This document shows positions 1-12,111 of a stretch of 64,000 bases of DNA, in pieces. Origin of the DNA: Cheilinus undulatus (Eukaryota > Chordata > Actinopteri > Labriformes > Labridae); assembly GCF_018320785.1 (NCBI RefSeq), contig NC_054877.1, positions 25,340,329 to 25,404,328 on the forward strand, in the 5' to 3' direction. Positions within the stretch are counted from its first letter, which is position 1. The number at the start of each line of letters is the position of its first letter. The notes beneath the pieces were generated by a model, which saw only the letters and a list, made by a program, of their open reading frames with translations, was not told the origin of the DNA and did not search any database. Position numbers and translations under genes: made by a program.

Positions 1-32
1 AAATGCAATTTTTTTTTTACTGTAAATGCATA

Positions 33-1224
33 CAGTGCATTCAGAAAGTATTTAGACCCTATCACTTTTCTCAATTTTGTTATGTTGCAGGCTGATACTG
101 AAAAAAATCATTTTTATTCTTATTAATCTACAATGAACACCCTATACTGATTAAGTGGGGAGAGAATTGTAGACATTTTTGCAGATTTATTAAAAATTTA
201 AAAACTAAAATGTCACATTTTCATTAGTTTTCAGATCCTTTGCAAAAACCATTTACATATAGCTAGTGTGCCTCTCACTTCTCTTGACTGTTGCCAAGAT
301 GTTACTACACCTTGAAGTCCAATTGTGTTAGATTAAACTTATCGGACAGGATTTGGAAAGGTACACACCTCTCAATAGAAGGCCTTACAGCTGACAATGC
401 ATCAAAGAAACTTCCAGTAGAGCTCAGTGACAGGATTGTTGTAAGGCACAGATCTGGGGAAGGCTACAAAAAAAGCTCTGTTGCACTGACATTTCCCAAG
501 AGCAGACTGGCCTCCATAATTCTCTGATTGAAGACTAACCAGGACCCTTCCAAGAGTTGGTCACCTGGCCAAACTGAACAACTTTTTATATAAATGATAT
601 TGAGTCAGCGGTCTCCCATTGTAAAATTCATCTTTATGCAGATGACACAATTTTGTATTGCACTGCCGTTAATGTACAGTCTGCTGTTTGTTCTCTGCAG
701 GGCAGCTTTAATGACTTGGAAGTTGCTCTAACCAAACGGGTTAGTTCTGTATGCAGAGAAAACAAAAAGCACAAATCGTGTCTCTAAGCAGTTCCTTTGA
801 CCTAATGGCTTGGTTGTTGCTCTCATATGTATTGTCAGCTGTAAGGCCCTCTATAGAGAGGTATATGCCATTTGATTTTATTATCAGCCAATTCATGTCC
901 AATCAGTTTAATTTACAAGAGGCGGGCTCCAATCAAGGTTTACAGACATCTCCACAAAGATCCACAGAAATGGGGCAACCTGAGCTACATTTTCAAGTGT
1001 TTTTGCAAAGGGTCTGAATACTACTGTCATTGTGATATTTCAGTTTTTAAATGTTTTGGAAATTTGCAAAAATATCTATGATTCCATTTTAACTTTTGAT
1101 GGGGTACCTGGTGCAGATTCATGAGAATGAAAATGAGGTTTTATTTTTTCAACTGTAGTATCAGGTTGCAACACAACAAAATTGAAAAAAGTGAAAGGGG
1201 TCTGAATACTTTCTGAATGCATTG
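33..1224. mobile_element. Decayed Tc1/mariner-like element with about 68-bp terminal inverted repeats
   Basis: Both ends are preserved. The left end reads CAGTGCATTCAGAAAGTATT and the right end is its near-perfect inverted copy; the match continues for about 68 bases (33-100 against about 1158-1224), and each end abuts a TA dinucleotide, the usual Tc1 target. The interior has no intact transposase. A segment near 480-580 resembles degraded transposase reading, and a LINE fragment interrupts the element. It lies in the upstream per2 intron. A solo copy of the same terminus occurs near 28.94 kb. Confidence 0.85.
584..785 (+). mobile_element. LINE reverse-transcriptase fragment inside the Tc1 element
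   Basis: One frame is open from 584 to about 785 and contains the reverse-transcriptase catalytic box YADDTILY at 635-658, preceded by FYINDIESAV, the usual spacing in the non-LTR retrotransposon palm domain. It has no start codon and is cut at both sides. It is a non-coding fossil. The clade (CR1/L2/Rex-like) is an inference from the motif only. Confidence 0.75.
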
Positions 1225-3058
1225 TATGCAAAGTTGCATTTACAGTGCTGACTAAATCTTATTTACTTATACTGCAGTACAGTATAGCCTTTTTCAAATT
1301 GTAAAATAATCCATGTATCATTTGTTCATTTAATATTTTATTGATATTTGAATAATGGCTAAATGAAAAACCAAATCACATCAATAATGTAATATCAAAA
1401 AATGGCCACGAAAAGTCAATTTGATTTCATTATTAATTTGCATAACTCAGTGCAGGTATTGCGCTCCGAAAGCGTCCGAGAAGTCCCTAGTTAAAAAACA
1501 TTCTTTTACCCACATGATGGGTAAACGGCAGCAGCAGGATAACGATTCTGGTTGTCTTTCTGAAATGATGCCCACTTTTGTGCTAAATAAATCATTACAG
1601 TAAGAGTGTGCTCCTCAGTGACGGGCATGGAAAAGGAGCCGCTTTTCATTTACCTGTTGTTCAATTATCAATCAGATATCAATTGAACGAATGATACATG
1701 GATTTAAACCCTTTCCTTAAAATAGAAATGCCTTTTTATTGATAATGTTAACAATGCGGATGGGCACACTGATACAAACAATAAGGAAAGTAAGGTCCGA
1801 CTTCATCGCTAAGCCATGATGTCGACATCAGGATGCCACAAAATAAAGGAGAAGAAACTGAGACTGCAGTTACAACGATTTGGATAATTGTGGAATGAGG
1901 AAAAATGGTTTGAAAGTAGCAAAATGGGAAAAAAGTAGCAAAATTGGCTAGAAACAGTAAAAATGTGTCATTTATGGGCATAAACCAGCCAAAATTGGGT
2001 TTAAATTGACAAAAAAGAAGTGACAAGTTGGTTGAAAGTGGTGAAACTGGTTGAAAAGTTGCACAAATGAATAACGTCAATATCAGACCTGATAATAGGT
2101 GGACACAGGTGCCTAGCCGTCTCTGTGGCCAGGCCTGCATGTGTTTGTTGACTGTGTTGATTTGAGTCAAATATAACAGCATGATACTTTTTTTATACAT
2201 ATATATGTATTTTTATTAGGTTTTCAAAAACAAAGTGTCAAGCAATTACGCATACCCACTGACAATCAGCAAGCAGCCAAAATAAACAGACAGTTAAGAA
2301 AATAGTAATAATGACTAAGAAAAACAGAGAGAAAGAAAAAAAGAACTGTAATGGAAAGAAAGAGGAAAAAAAACAGCATAGCGCTACCCCATTTAGTTTC
2401 ATCCAGTAGCATTTAGTTTTTAAGTGGATTTAGTCTGACTGTAGGGAACCTGAGTTTTTCCAGTTCAGATGCAAAGATCCTTTTGACAGCAAAACGAGAG
2501 TTTCACTAGGGAGGTAGTCCAAGAGTGGTTTACACATAATTAAAAATGCATGATACTTTAATTGTTCCATCTCTTTGAGTCCCTCTTCATTCACTGTTTT
2601 GGATGGTTGTTAATGGCCCTCTGCTTGCTGGCAGGAGGAAAATGGATATAAAGTTTGTTTTGGCATTTGTATATAACACTGTGTGTCACCAGCATATGAT
2701 TTGACTTTCACAAATACAAAAGTGGTGATAACAGTTCATTTCAATGAAATTGAAAAACTTCGTATGAGATGCTTGGCTCTCCATCTTATTTCTTACAAAA
2801 CGAATGCAGTCATTCTACATTATAGACACCTGTGATGAACTTGGACCAATTTTGCAAGAGCGATCATACTGTAATCCTTGTGACATTTTTAGTTTATGAT
2901 TCAGCAGCCAAGTATCACAGACTGACAGCTGGTTTCTCATTGGCTAACAAGATGCAGCAAATGTCAGCAATCTCTTCAAATGTTATGCTTTGTGTTAAGC
3001 TATGTAAAAAAAACTCCATCCTAATTGCTTAAAAGACATTTCTCTGTCATCCATACAG
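1225..3058 (+). other. Upstream per2 intron, no gene seen
   Basis: AT-rich sequence without a convincing exon. An open minus-strand frame at 1748-2200 comes from A-rich degenerate repeats (units resembling AGTAGCAAAATGGGAAAA at about 1900-2060) and shows no family features. The earlier per2 exons (PAS-A, PAS-B) are not here and must lie left of the window. Confidence 0.6.
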
Positions 3059-6000
3059 AGATCATAGAGGACATGCCTGTAACAGGAGAGACAGTGGAAT
3101 CCGTCCAGAACAATGGGTCTTCTGCTTCTACTGTTTCACCTCCTAGCCTGGAGAGGGAGTCTTACAAGAAGCTGGGGCTAACCAAGCAGGTTTTGGCAGC
3201 CCATACTCAGAAGGAGGAGCAAGCCTTTTTGTATCGCTTCAGGGAGCTTCGCAGACTCACAGCACTGAAAGCAAACTGCTCACAGTATCTGGAGCGCCAG
3301 AGAGAGCAAATAGACAACAATGGTAACTGTTTCAACCATACCTGCAGATCATATTAAAACATTTAAAGGGTAACAAGAGCTCATTATTACCTGGTTGTTA
3401 GATTTATAGTTGCTACTTGAAGCTATTTTGCTGCTTGGTAAGATCTCGGTGATTAACAAGCAACAAATGGGCCTGATAATCAAGAAACACAAGATGCCAG
3501 GTGATCATCAAGGTTTCTAACAAACACAAGCCCTATGCATACAAACACACATGCAGAACTCCAGAAATACATTTATTAGGATGAGATAATTATGTGAACA
3601 CAACTGGCAAAACTATTTAACTAGACTTTTTCTTGTAAGTCACATTTTTCAAATTCACAAACTAAACACATTTCTTTTCCCTGTCCAACCTGCAGCTGGA
3701 CCAGCAGCTCAGTCCTGTAAGCATGCTGGACCAGCAGAGCTCACCACGCGGCGGGGCACACGGAATAAGAAGACCAAGTCAAAGCGAGCAAAGCAAGTGG
3801 AGTCTTCAGACAGTGCAGTGTCCCGTCACAGACAACAACACCTGCGGCCTCCTCTGCTAAACCAGGGCCTAAACCCCACCTCTTGGTCTCGTTCTGACAC
3901 CTCACAGTCACAGACTTTTCCCATGGCTTACTCCCCCATCATGCCAGGATATCCTGTCCAGGTTTACCCCAGAGTCAGCCCCCATACAGACACCGCAGGA
4001 TTTGGGGTTAACCAGGGCAACCAGGCCCCTCCCTGCCCCGCCACCATCCATCCTGCCCCCTACACCACCCCCATGGTCACCTCTGTTGTTGCACTAGTGC
4101 TACCCAATTATGTGTTCCCTCAAGTGGCTCCTGGTCCACTGCCACCACCTCAACCAGGGTATCACCCAGAGACCAGCTTCTCAGTCCAGACTCAGCCTTT
4201 CTGCCAAGCTGGCTTTCCTGGTCAGGTCCCCTTCACAGCTCCACCGTCCATCTGTGTTCAGAACCAGTTAAACTCCCAGAACCATTTTGCCCCTCAAGCA
4301 GGCAACCCAACCCCGCAATTCTGCTGCCCTCCATCCTCAGAAACCCCAAAGGCCCACATGGAGGGTCAGTCTCGGTCCTCAAGTCCACAGTCAGGAGGAC
4401 GAGAATCGCCACCCATGTTTCAGTCTCGCTGCAGCTCACCACTAAACCTACTGGAGCTGGAGCTATCTGTGGACAGACAGGACAGCACAGTGCTCTCTTC
4501 TGGAGGACAAGGGAATAACGCAAGTGAAAGGGAGAAAGTGAGCAGCAGCCAGGCCAAGGACAGGGAGCTGCAGCAGGTAAATGAGAGAAAAAAAACTGCC
4601 TTTTAGTATTCTTCTGTCCTTCTGCTCCCCGAGTCTCTGAAAGTAAACTGGCATTCTTTATATGTATTATTCTTAAACAGTGAGGGTGTAATGACAGTTC
4701 CTCACTAAAATTTGTCATTGTGGGTTGTTAAACCCTTGTAGGCAGTCATGTTTCTTTCAGACAAATGTCTCCCAGTTGTTTGGGAGTTTATACCATGGTC
4801 ATGGTGATTCCCCAACATAAATCAGTGTAAAAATACAGCCGCTGTTGTTATTGACTTGCCATGCTAAAATGTACAGAGTCTGGCCAGTCTAGACTCTTCA
4901 GATGTAATGTGGCCTAGGGTGTTAACACATAATGTTATCCCTTACACCCTTTAGCCATCTCTCAGTCTCCTTGGTCCACCAGGACCGCTCTATTCTGAGG
5001 GCACGCCCTGTGTCTGTGAGCTTTTGTCTTGGGATAAAGTGTGCTCTAGGCTGAGGGCTTGCAGCAAAAAGGTAGGCAAATCATCGAAAAAAACACCACA
5101 CTTTTTTAATCCCATTCTTCCCTAATTTCATTTGTGAATTAAAACTGTAACTTAATTCCTTTTTCTTGACTTATTGGAATGTTAAACCTCCAAGTGTATG
5201 CAACAGAAGTTGTAAGAGACAATCTGAGGAAATAAGTGATGTGTAAGTCACTTAAGAATGTCTTGAATGTTAAATGGAGGTCTTTTAATGATACACAGCT
5301 GTACTTTATGCATGCATATATAAACTCTTTGATTTTGCATGGCAGTTCTCACATAAGCAGTGGCATCAAAAACATTCATGCTCATGTGAAATGAGTGGTT
5401 CTGCTCCTGCAACAGTCGGGATCTGGGTTAGATTCTGTTTGTAACTATGTCTAGCCTTATGGTGTAGCTGTAGTCAGTATTGCTTACTCATCAGTTTGAT
5501 CAATGGACAATTTTACTGACTCACTGAAGAGATGTACTCCCAGCTGAGTTTAAAAATGGAAACTTCAGTTGCAGTATGGCCAATAACACTGCTCTTGCCT
5601 TCATGTTAAGATGCAGAAGATGAAGAGACAATCAAATACAGTCTGTTGGCAAGAGCTGGGAGGCCATACTTGTCTTTATTGGCTCAGCTTAATGTTTTAT
5701 TTTGTTTTTTGTTTTGTTTTTGCAGGACAGTTCCCGTGGTGATGGCAACAACAGTGATGTCAACTCTTTATCTAGCGACATGTTGGACATCATTCTCCAT
5801 GAGGACTCTTGCTCAGGTACTGGCTCAGCCACCTCAGGGTCCATGGGCTCAGGATCTAATGGTTGTGGAACTTCAGCCAGCGGGACATCCAATAGCCGGA
5901 CTTCTAAGAGCAGAACATCAGCTAGTGGAGCCTCTGCAAGTGGGACCTCTGGCAGTGGAACAGGTGTGTTTTTTCACCTTCAGTGGAGAAACATTAACAT

Positions 6001-7854
6001 GACACATCATCTGGGGTAACCGAGCAAGAACAACTGTGTACAAGTAGTAATACTGGGAGTTGAAAACACAAATTGAACATGATCAGCTTGATCCAAGTTT
6101 CTTTTCTAATTCTCTGACTGATGACAAATTGTCTCACTATTATGCACAGGAATGTCCAGAGCAAAGAAGTCAAATCCACAGCAGGCAGCATTACAAGAGG
6201 CTGATAGAAGTTGAGCCTGTCAGTCCAAACCCTACACTCGATTGAAATGAAAGTCTTTACGCTTAGTCTTTAAGAGGAGGCTTTGTAAACACTGTAAAGC
6301 AAGTGAGCCAGTCTAGAGAAGTTCATCAGGGAAAGGTATTTTGAGCAATTTATGGGGCAGCAGAAACATAAAGTGTAGCCTGCTGATAGGGGAATGCAGT
6401 AATCCAGCATGGAAGTAATGAAGTAATAAAAGTAAAGTAACTTAATCTGATATTTCTACACATTGAAAGAGTTGCACAAATGTGTCTGAAAATTTACCAA
6501 ACATACCCAGAAGCACTACATTTTAAGAATTCATTTGAAGATTTTTGTCTATTAATTTTCGTATTCCAAACATTTACTGATGTTCTCTTTGGATGTTTGT
6601 AGGAAGCAACAACAGTAGTAATTACTTTGGCAGCGTGGACTCATCCCAGAACAGCCAGAAGGTCGACAGTCACTTGAGCAGCGGCGATGGAAGGTTGATG
6701 GAAATAGATCAGGGCGACAGCTTCATGAAGTATGTACTGCAGGACCCGCTGTGGCTGGTCATGGCCAACACTGATGATGAAGTCATGATGACCTATCAGC
6801 TGCCCTCACGGTGAGTAGGACTTCAACTCAACCTCTGAGAAGGACTGCAGCTCTGTAAACACTAATGTTTAACTTGCCAAGCCTTCTACTATAGAGTGTG
6901 TCACCTGCTTTTTTTTTTAATAAGCAGGTTTCTGTTTTTAGGTGGTAGCAAATGTGAAGTGGGATTTACACTGTTAAGTTTTACTGTCTTTAAACATTAA
7001 ATGATTTCCCTTTATATAAGTCTAAATTCTGTGATGTATTTCTTGTCTCACACATTAGCTGCAGTATCACTTTTTGACCAGCAGATGGCACTTTTACATT
7101 TATACATAGTAACTGTAGGCTGTCAGCACTGAAGGGTTTTCTTTAACAAAGGTAACACTGATGTCTCAAGATAATCACAAAGGCAATAGATGTGCAACTT
7201 TTAAAGCCAGTGAACTTCCATGTCTGATTTTATGTAATTTAGCCACTTATTTCCAAATCACACTTTCATAAATATTTGTCAGATGGGACTTTTGGGAAGA
7301 ATATTTAATGTATCTGTTTGTGTGTTTCCTGTTTCTGCAGCGACATCCAGAAGGTGCTCAAAGAGGACAGAGAGAAGCTGAAGCTGCTACAGAAGAGTCA
7401 GCCACGCTTCTCAGAGGAGCAGAAGAAGGAGCTGAACGAGGTCCATCCCTGGATTAAGAAGGGAGAGATACCAAAAGCAGTAAATGTCAAGGTAGAATCA
7501 CATGCTTTTTAATTTGTCCTGTTGTAAGCACTCTTGGTTTTTCAAGAGGCCCTAAGCTTGACATTTCTATGCATATTATACCAGACTGGTTTAATTCTTT
7601 TGATTCCTCTGTCACATTCATCTCTCTCATTCTCTCATTCTCTCATTTAAATCTGTGCTGTTCAGGTGTGCTCGTGCTGTGACGGTTCATCAGAGGCAGC
7701 AGAAGCAGCAGAGGAAGCTCATCGAGACTTGGACATTGGTGATACTGATTCAGGGGATGCTGACTGTCAACAGAGGTCCAGAGATGAACCCTTAAACACT
7801 GATATCATTTCCTGCCATGACCTGTCTTCTGGCTCTCATACACAACCAGCCTGA
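3059..7854 (+). CDS. per2: Period circadian regulator 2 (3' coding exons only)
   Basis: PER2 is the negative-limb clock protein that binds cryptochromes and represses CLOCK:BMAL1 in the nucleus. Coding exons read by splice sites and phase: 3059-3322, 3696-4576, 5726-5963, 6603-6810, 7341-7491, 7666-7854 (TGA). They give 642 residues of the C-terminal half; the PAS domains lie left of the window. The first exon holds the LAAHTQKEEQ..FL..FREL segment, which I take to be the second casein-kinase-1-binding motif. The 881-nt exon is Pro/Gln/Ser-rich, as in vertebrate PER2. The last three exons form the CRY-binding region (DPLWLVMANTD, VMMTYQLPSR, LKEDREKLKLLQK, QPRFSE) and end with CSCC, matching the PER2 Cys pair known to share a zinc with CRY1. 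The LKEDREKLKLLQK wording fits PER2 better than PER1 or PER3. A six-copy pentapeptide repeat lies at 5873-5962, and an optional in-frame exon may lie at 4955-5071. Confidence 0.93.
4955..5071 (+). other. per2: Candidate in-frame cassette exon of per2
   Basis: This 117-nt stretch is open in the exact frame needed between the exons ending at 4576 and starting at 5726, both phase 0. It follows a pyrimidine-rich acceptor (CCTTTAG) and ends at AAG|GTAGGC. It is more GC-rich than the flanking intron and would add 39 residues beginning PSLSLLGPPGPLYSEGTPC. I do not recall this segment from tetrapod PER2, so it may be a lineage-specific or chance exon. Confidence 0.4.
5873..5962 (+). repeat. per2: 15-bp coding tandem repeat (Ser-X-Ser-Gly/Arg-Thr/Ala) in per2
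   Basis: Six consecutive 15-nt units encode SASGT, SNSRT, SKSRT, SASGA, SASGT and SGSGT, running right up to the exon end. The codons differ between units, so the array is old enough to have diverged at DNA level while keeping the Ser spacing. Confidence 0.85.
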
Positions 7855-10050
7855 CTGCTCCAGACTCTTAGGGCTCACGCACACAAGACCCAGTTGCCCG
7901 TTCCATGTCGAAGCACGATTGTCCTCCCTCAACAATCACCCACACACCTGAACCCACACTGATGTAAGCTCAACTGGCCCTGAGCACATTCACCTCTTGT
8001 GTATTTGTCCTCATGTCATGTTTGCGCCTGCCCAAATTCTAAGTGAACACTTTACCTCTGCATCTGACCAATCAGAACCCATTTTCACATTTTTTAAAAT
8101 GGCTGTTGAGAGGGTTGGTTCAGTTACATCATGTCCATGTCCATGCTCCTGCTTGTGCATGAGCAACTGTACTGAAGTCCACCTCTTCCCGCTGGTACAG
8201 AGCATACGTTAGTAAAACAAACTGGACTTTAGAGGTCAAATGTGTTGGATTGCCTTGTATGAGTGTGCCCTCTTGATACCCATCAGCCTCTTGTTCTACA
8301 ACACTGCAAAGAGAGACCTAGTTTAAGGAAACAGCATACAAGCCCTTCACACTTATCACTGTTGTTGTGCTGTTTTTATTTGAGTTGTGCCTGTTTAGGA
8401 GTCAGGAAAGCTGCTTCAAACAGTGGAGACAGAATGTGAACATTCAAATAACACTTTAGTTTATTTTGATGTTTCTAATTACACTAGAGGGATGCTTCTA
8501 TTCTCTTAGCATAAAGTGCTGGCTTTCCTTTATGTCTGTGTAGCGGTGGAAATTTGCAGCACCTGGATAAAGGGATCTTGAAGAAGAGAAGCAGAATTCA
8601 ATAAGGGAAACATAATATGTGCTCATTCACCAGGAAGCAGGGAAAGTACCCATGAACCAACCGGAGGCTGCAAGGACAAATCTCTGTGGTGTTCTAGTGG
8701 CAGACAATGATTGAATTCAGTACTTTCTGATGTCCCTTCCTCAACACTGTGCTACGTCAGAAAAGGAAGAAACATGCCTAGCCATGGAATACTATGTGAA
8801 GAGCACATTTTTAGCTGCACTAGAAAAGGAAAGGAATGATTGACACTCCTGTATGTGTGTGCTGTTTGCGCAGTTTCTGGTGGTGGATAAAGTGGGAGGA
8901 AAATAAAAGACCAACATATAAAAGGTTTTCACCACCTCCACAAGATGGGATTTATTGACGCATTAAAATGTAAGCAGCATTTTTTAGCTGGTCAAGGCCA
9001 AAACACTTTTTTCATGTATGTTTTTGGAAGATGTTCTCTTATAAATTATCATTTTTAATATGATGATTAACTCCAGCTGTCAGATGAATCGACAGCGTAT
9101 AAAGAGCTATGATTCCCATGTATAAAGTAACAAAATAAAATTTCTTTGGTACAAATGTTTAGGAATCTCAGGCAGGTTGGAGGTGGTGAAAACATTTGTG
9201 AACAAGACAATCAGGAGCAACAAAACTGTGAGCTGATGTACCAATCAGCACTATCATGTTTTATGATTGCATCATGATTTTAAAGCTGCCTGTGTCACAT
9301 ACTACCACTGCTGCTGTTATATTTTCAGTGTCTGCTGTGAGTCTTTGTCTTATATCTATTTAAAACATGCTTCTTGTTTAGTTTAAGAAGCACTGTAAGG
9401 TATTTCTTGTAGTCCATGTCTGAGTGTATATATTTCTACATACAATATATATTTTTCTGTGCAGAGAAATTAGTGATTTTAAGTTACCATAGAATATTTG
9501 TGTGAAACAGAAATGAGGACCACCATTCATAATAATTCTTGTTTATAATATTTAAAAACTGTGCAATAATGTTTCCCAACATGGACTGTTGTAAAGCCGG
9601 GGTTGTTTTTGTTGGTTGTGTGGTAAAACGGGGAGGAAATCGCCTTCTCCTCTGTCTGAATGTGTGCCACATGACACTTGAAAAGGTCTGATGTTGGTCC
9701 TCGTAAATATGGAGAAGAGGATGCAGTGGAAGTGAGTGAAGCTCATTGCTGTTCAGAACAAACAGTGTGCTCACTTCAGAAGACGCAGTTTAGGGTTATT
9801 GCACTAGTATAAAGTGGCTCACACAGATGTCAGGAGACTGTGGACTGCTTTGAAGCTTCTGCTGTAATAAGACATGAAACATTGCTTTTCTCTGCAACTT
9901 GAACATCTTGTGAATTTGTCATTTGTCTGTTATTTTACACTGATGATGCACATTTCTATTCTTTCTTTTATGATTATTTTGTTTTTAAGCTTTATTGTGT
10001 TTATTTTTAAGTTTTTAAAGATTTCTCTTAATAAAAAACTGCCTAATCTA
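7855..10050 (+). other. per2: per2 3' UTR with candidate poly(A) signals
   Basis: No coding potential follows the per2 stop. AATAAA hexamers lie at 8902-8907, 9134-9139 and 10030-10035; any could end the transcript, and the last would give a 3' UTR of about 2.2 kb. The choice between them cannot be made from sequence alone. Confidence 0.5.
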
Positions 10051-10707
10051 CAGTGAGGGGGAGTGGAGTGCTCTTCTTTTTATAAAGGCCACCAATGAAT
10101 GCTGCTTGGCTGATCGTTTGCTCAGCTGAAGAGCAGCATGTTAGGCCAAATTTGACAAATACCAGACTCCTTAAGGAAAGTAGCTGTTAATGGGCTGATG
10201 GTCAATTGATGACCTATTTATTTAATTTTGAGGACTAATACTTCAGATACACTTAAGAGGAGGGGGACAATAAGGTAGGAATTAAGTAAGATGAAATAGT
10301 CCAATGAAAGTACTTTTCTTTGTACTGCACTTTAGCTGACAATGTGGGGGATAACAATTACATGAATGACTTAGTTTATTTAGACCTCAGGACCCACCAC
10401 CACTACTTGATGAGATATGAACCAGATTTCTGGCAGTTTGGACCTTAGAAGGCACAAATACATGATTTATCAAAGAAAAAAGGCAAAATTAACATGTTTA
10501 AAAGCACACCTTTACAGAAGTCCTGGAAGCCCATGTTTTTCCATGATAACATGCACCTTTTAGTTGTTTTCAAGAGACGATGCGAAGCTAGCGCATTATC
10601 ATAGAAACCAACTTTGTCATCCCAAGATAAATAAATTAATAGCTTAAGATGTTGGTTGGAAAAAATAATGGCGTACTGTAGCTTGAGATGCCCCCTTACC
10701 ATCCTGA

Positions 10708-11007
10708 AATCATGACATTCACCTTTTTGTCGCGAACGGATGTCTGGCCACCTTCACACACAATAGCTTCCTCTCTGCAGACAGACCCCGGCCCGGCAGG
10801 CTGATCAAAGACACCCCCTTCCCGTTTATCCCCATACTCACACCTCCAGGTTTGATTCAAGCTGAGGTCGAGGTGCGAAAATTGACAAAGCGGCCTCCTG
10901 CAGTGGTCATTCACACCTCTGAGGACGTGAAAATCCGGTCTAGTCTCCGCACAGACACAGGTCTGACTGCGACGTCTTTCTTCTGCTTTTTTTTTTTTTT
11001 TTGGCGA
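10708..11007 (+). other. Unexplained GC-rich, CpG-containing exon-like island
   Basis: A 100-codon frame without Met is open on the plus strand in otherwise AT-rich DNA. Within it, CTCTCTGCAG ending at 10780 and ACACAG|GTCTGA at 10960/10961 would bound a 180-nt exon that starts and ends in phase 1. The translation (for example TPFPFIPILTPPG and RPPAVVIHTSEDVKIR) is not low complexity, but I recognise no family. The minus strand is also open (10696-10914), so the openness may simply reflect base composition. It could be an exon, a CpG-rich regulatory island or the relic of a gene. Confidence 0.35.
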
Positions 11008-11639
11008 TAGACAGAGTTAGGATGTATATCAGTTCACCCTTTTTCATTACACTAATCGTATGTTTTATTACCATACCACTATGTGCCACCATTAAATGCA
11101 TTGAATCACCAGATTACCATTAGATTTAATCTCAACGCATCAGATAGGTTGAAATCACAGACTACAAAACACAAGGAGTTTGACTCAGTGGTTTCATGCT
11201 CTTTTTTCAACATACAGAGACAGACATGTGTAGGCATATAAGCTTGAACGTCAGATCTGACAAAAAGTAACATTAAATCTCCTGAGAGACATTTTCATTT
11301 GGTAATAAAACAGACTGAATTCAACGTTGTTGCCTCTTTGTGACCTAGAAAAGCGAGCTAGACCCTCAAGGAAAAGCTTAATTGTGTCTCAATAGCTGTT
11401 TTATCACTCTGGACACAGGGTAGGTGACAGGTAAGGCGATTATCTGTAAAAATGTTTCATGCCAAACATTCATTGTGAGTTGAAAGTTAGAAGTAAAATA
11501 CAGAACGGATATTTCAGGTCATAAAACATGGCAAATAAATGTGTGAGATATGATCAGCAAGCAGATAAATTCCCCCTGTGTCCACAGGGGGCACCAAATA
11601 AGTCAACATCACCCAAAAGTTTTTTACCTTTAACCTTAA

Positions 11640-12013
11640 AGGTGCAGTGTGTAATATTTAACCTATTAGCATTTAGCAAAACAAGCTTGGTTAAAATGAA
11701 ACATAACATTTATAAGTAGATTGATCTAAATTAGTGTTGACATCTGATAACACATTTTTTAAATTTATGTTTTAAATTAACTCAGAATAAGCCTTTTATT
11801 CATACACAGGGAGGGTCCCCTCTAAGGACGCTGCCATCTTGGATTTTTGCATTTTGCCTGTTTCTATGGCACCATAGAAGAAACCAAATAACAGTTAAGC
11901 ATGTATTGATTTTTAAACTTCACTGGTTCCCACAGTTATCACCAGAGAAATGATCATCACACTCCAGAATTGACTGTTAGATGTTGCTGGTCCCAATTTT
12001 ACACACTGCACCT
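11640..12013. mobile_element. TTAA-flanked MITE (piggyBac-like ends)
   Basis: A 374-bp element with exact 15-bp inverted ends, AGGTGCAGTGTGTAA on the left and its complement on the right. It is flanked on both sides by TTAA (11636-11639 and 12014-12017), the target typical of piggyBac-type transposition. It has no coding capacity. Confidence 0.85.
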
Positions 12014-12020
12014 TTAAAAG

Positions 12021-12111
12021 ACACATATGAATGCACATATGTTTAACCTTAGACACATATGAATGCACGTATGTTTAACCTTAGACACATATGAATGCAC
12101 ATATGTTTACA
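12021..12111. repeat. Three-copy 32-bp tandem repeat
   Basis: The unit starting ACACATATGAATGCACATAT repeats at 12021, 12053 and 12085 with one substitution in the second copy, the last copy being partial. It sits directly beside the right end of the TTAA MITE. Confidence 0.85.

Noticed and set aside
1748-2200. 150-codon open frame on the minus strand
   Set aside because: It lies over A-rich degenerate repeats; the translation is a biased Phe/Leu/Ser mix without any domain or splice context.
4233-4718. 161-codon minus-strand frame opposite per2
   Set aside because: It is antisense to the GC-rich per2 exon and runs into its intron; the plus-strand PER2 reading is clear.
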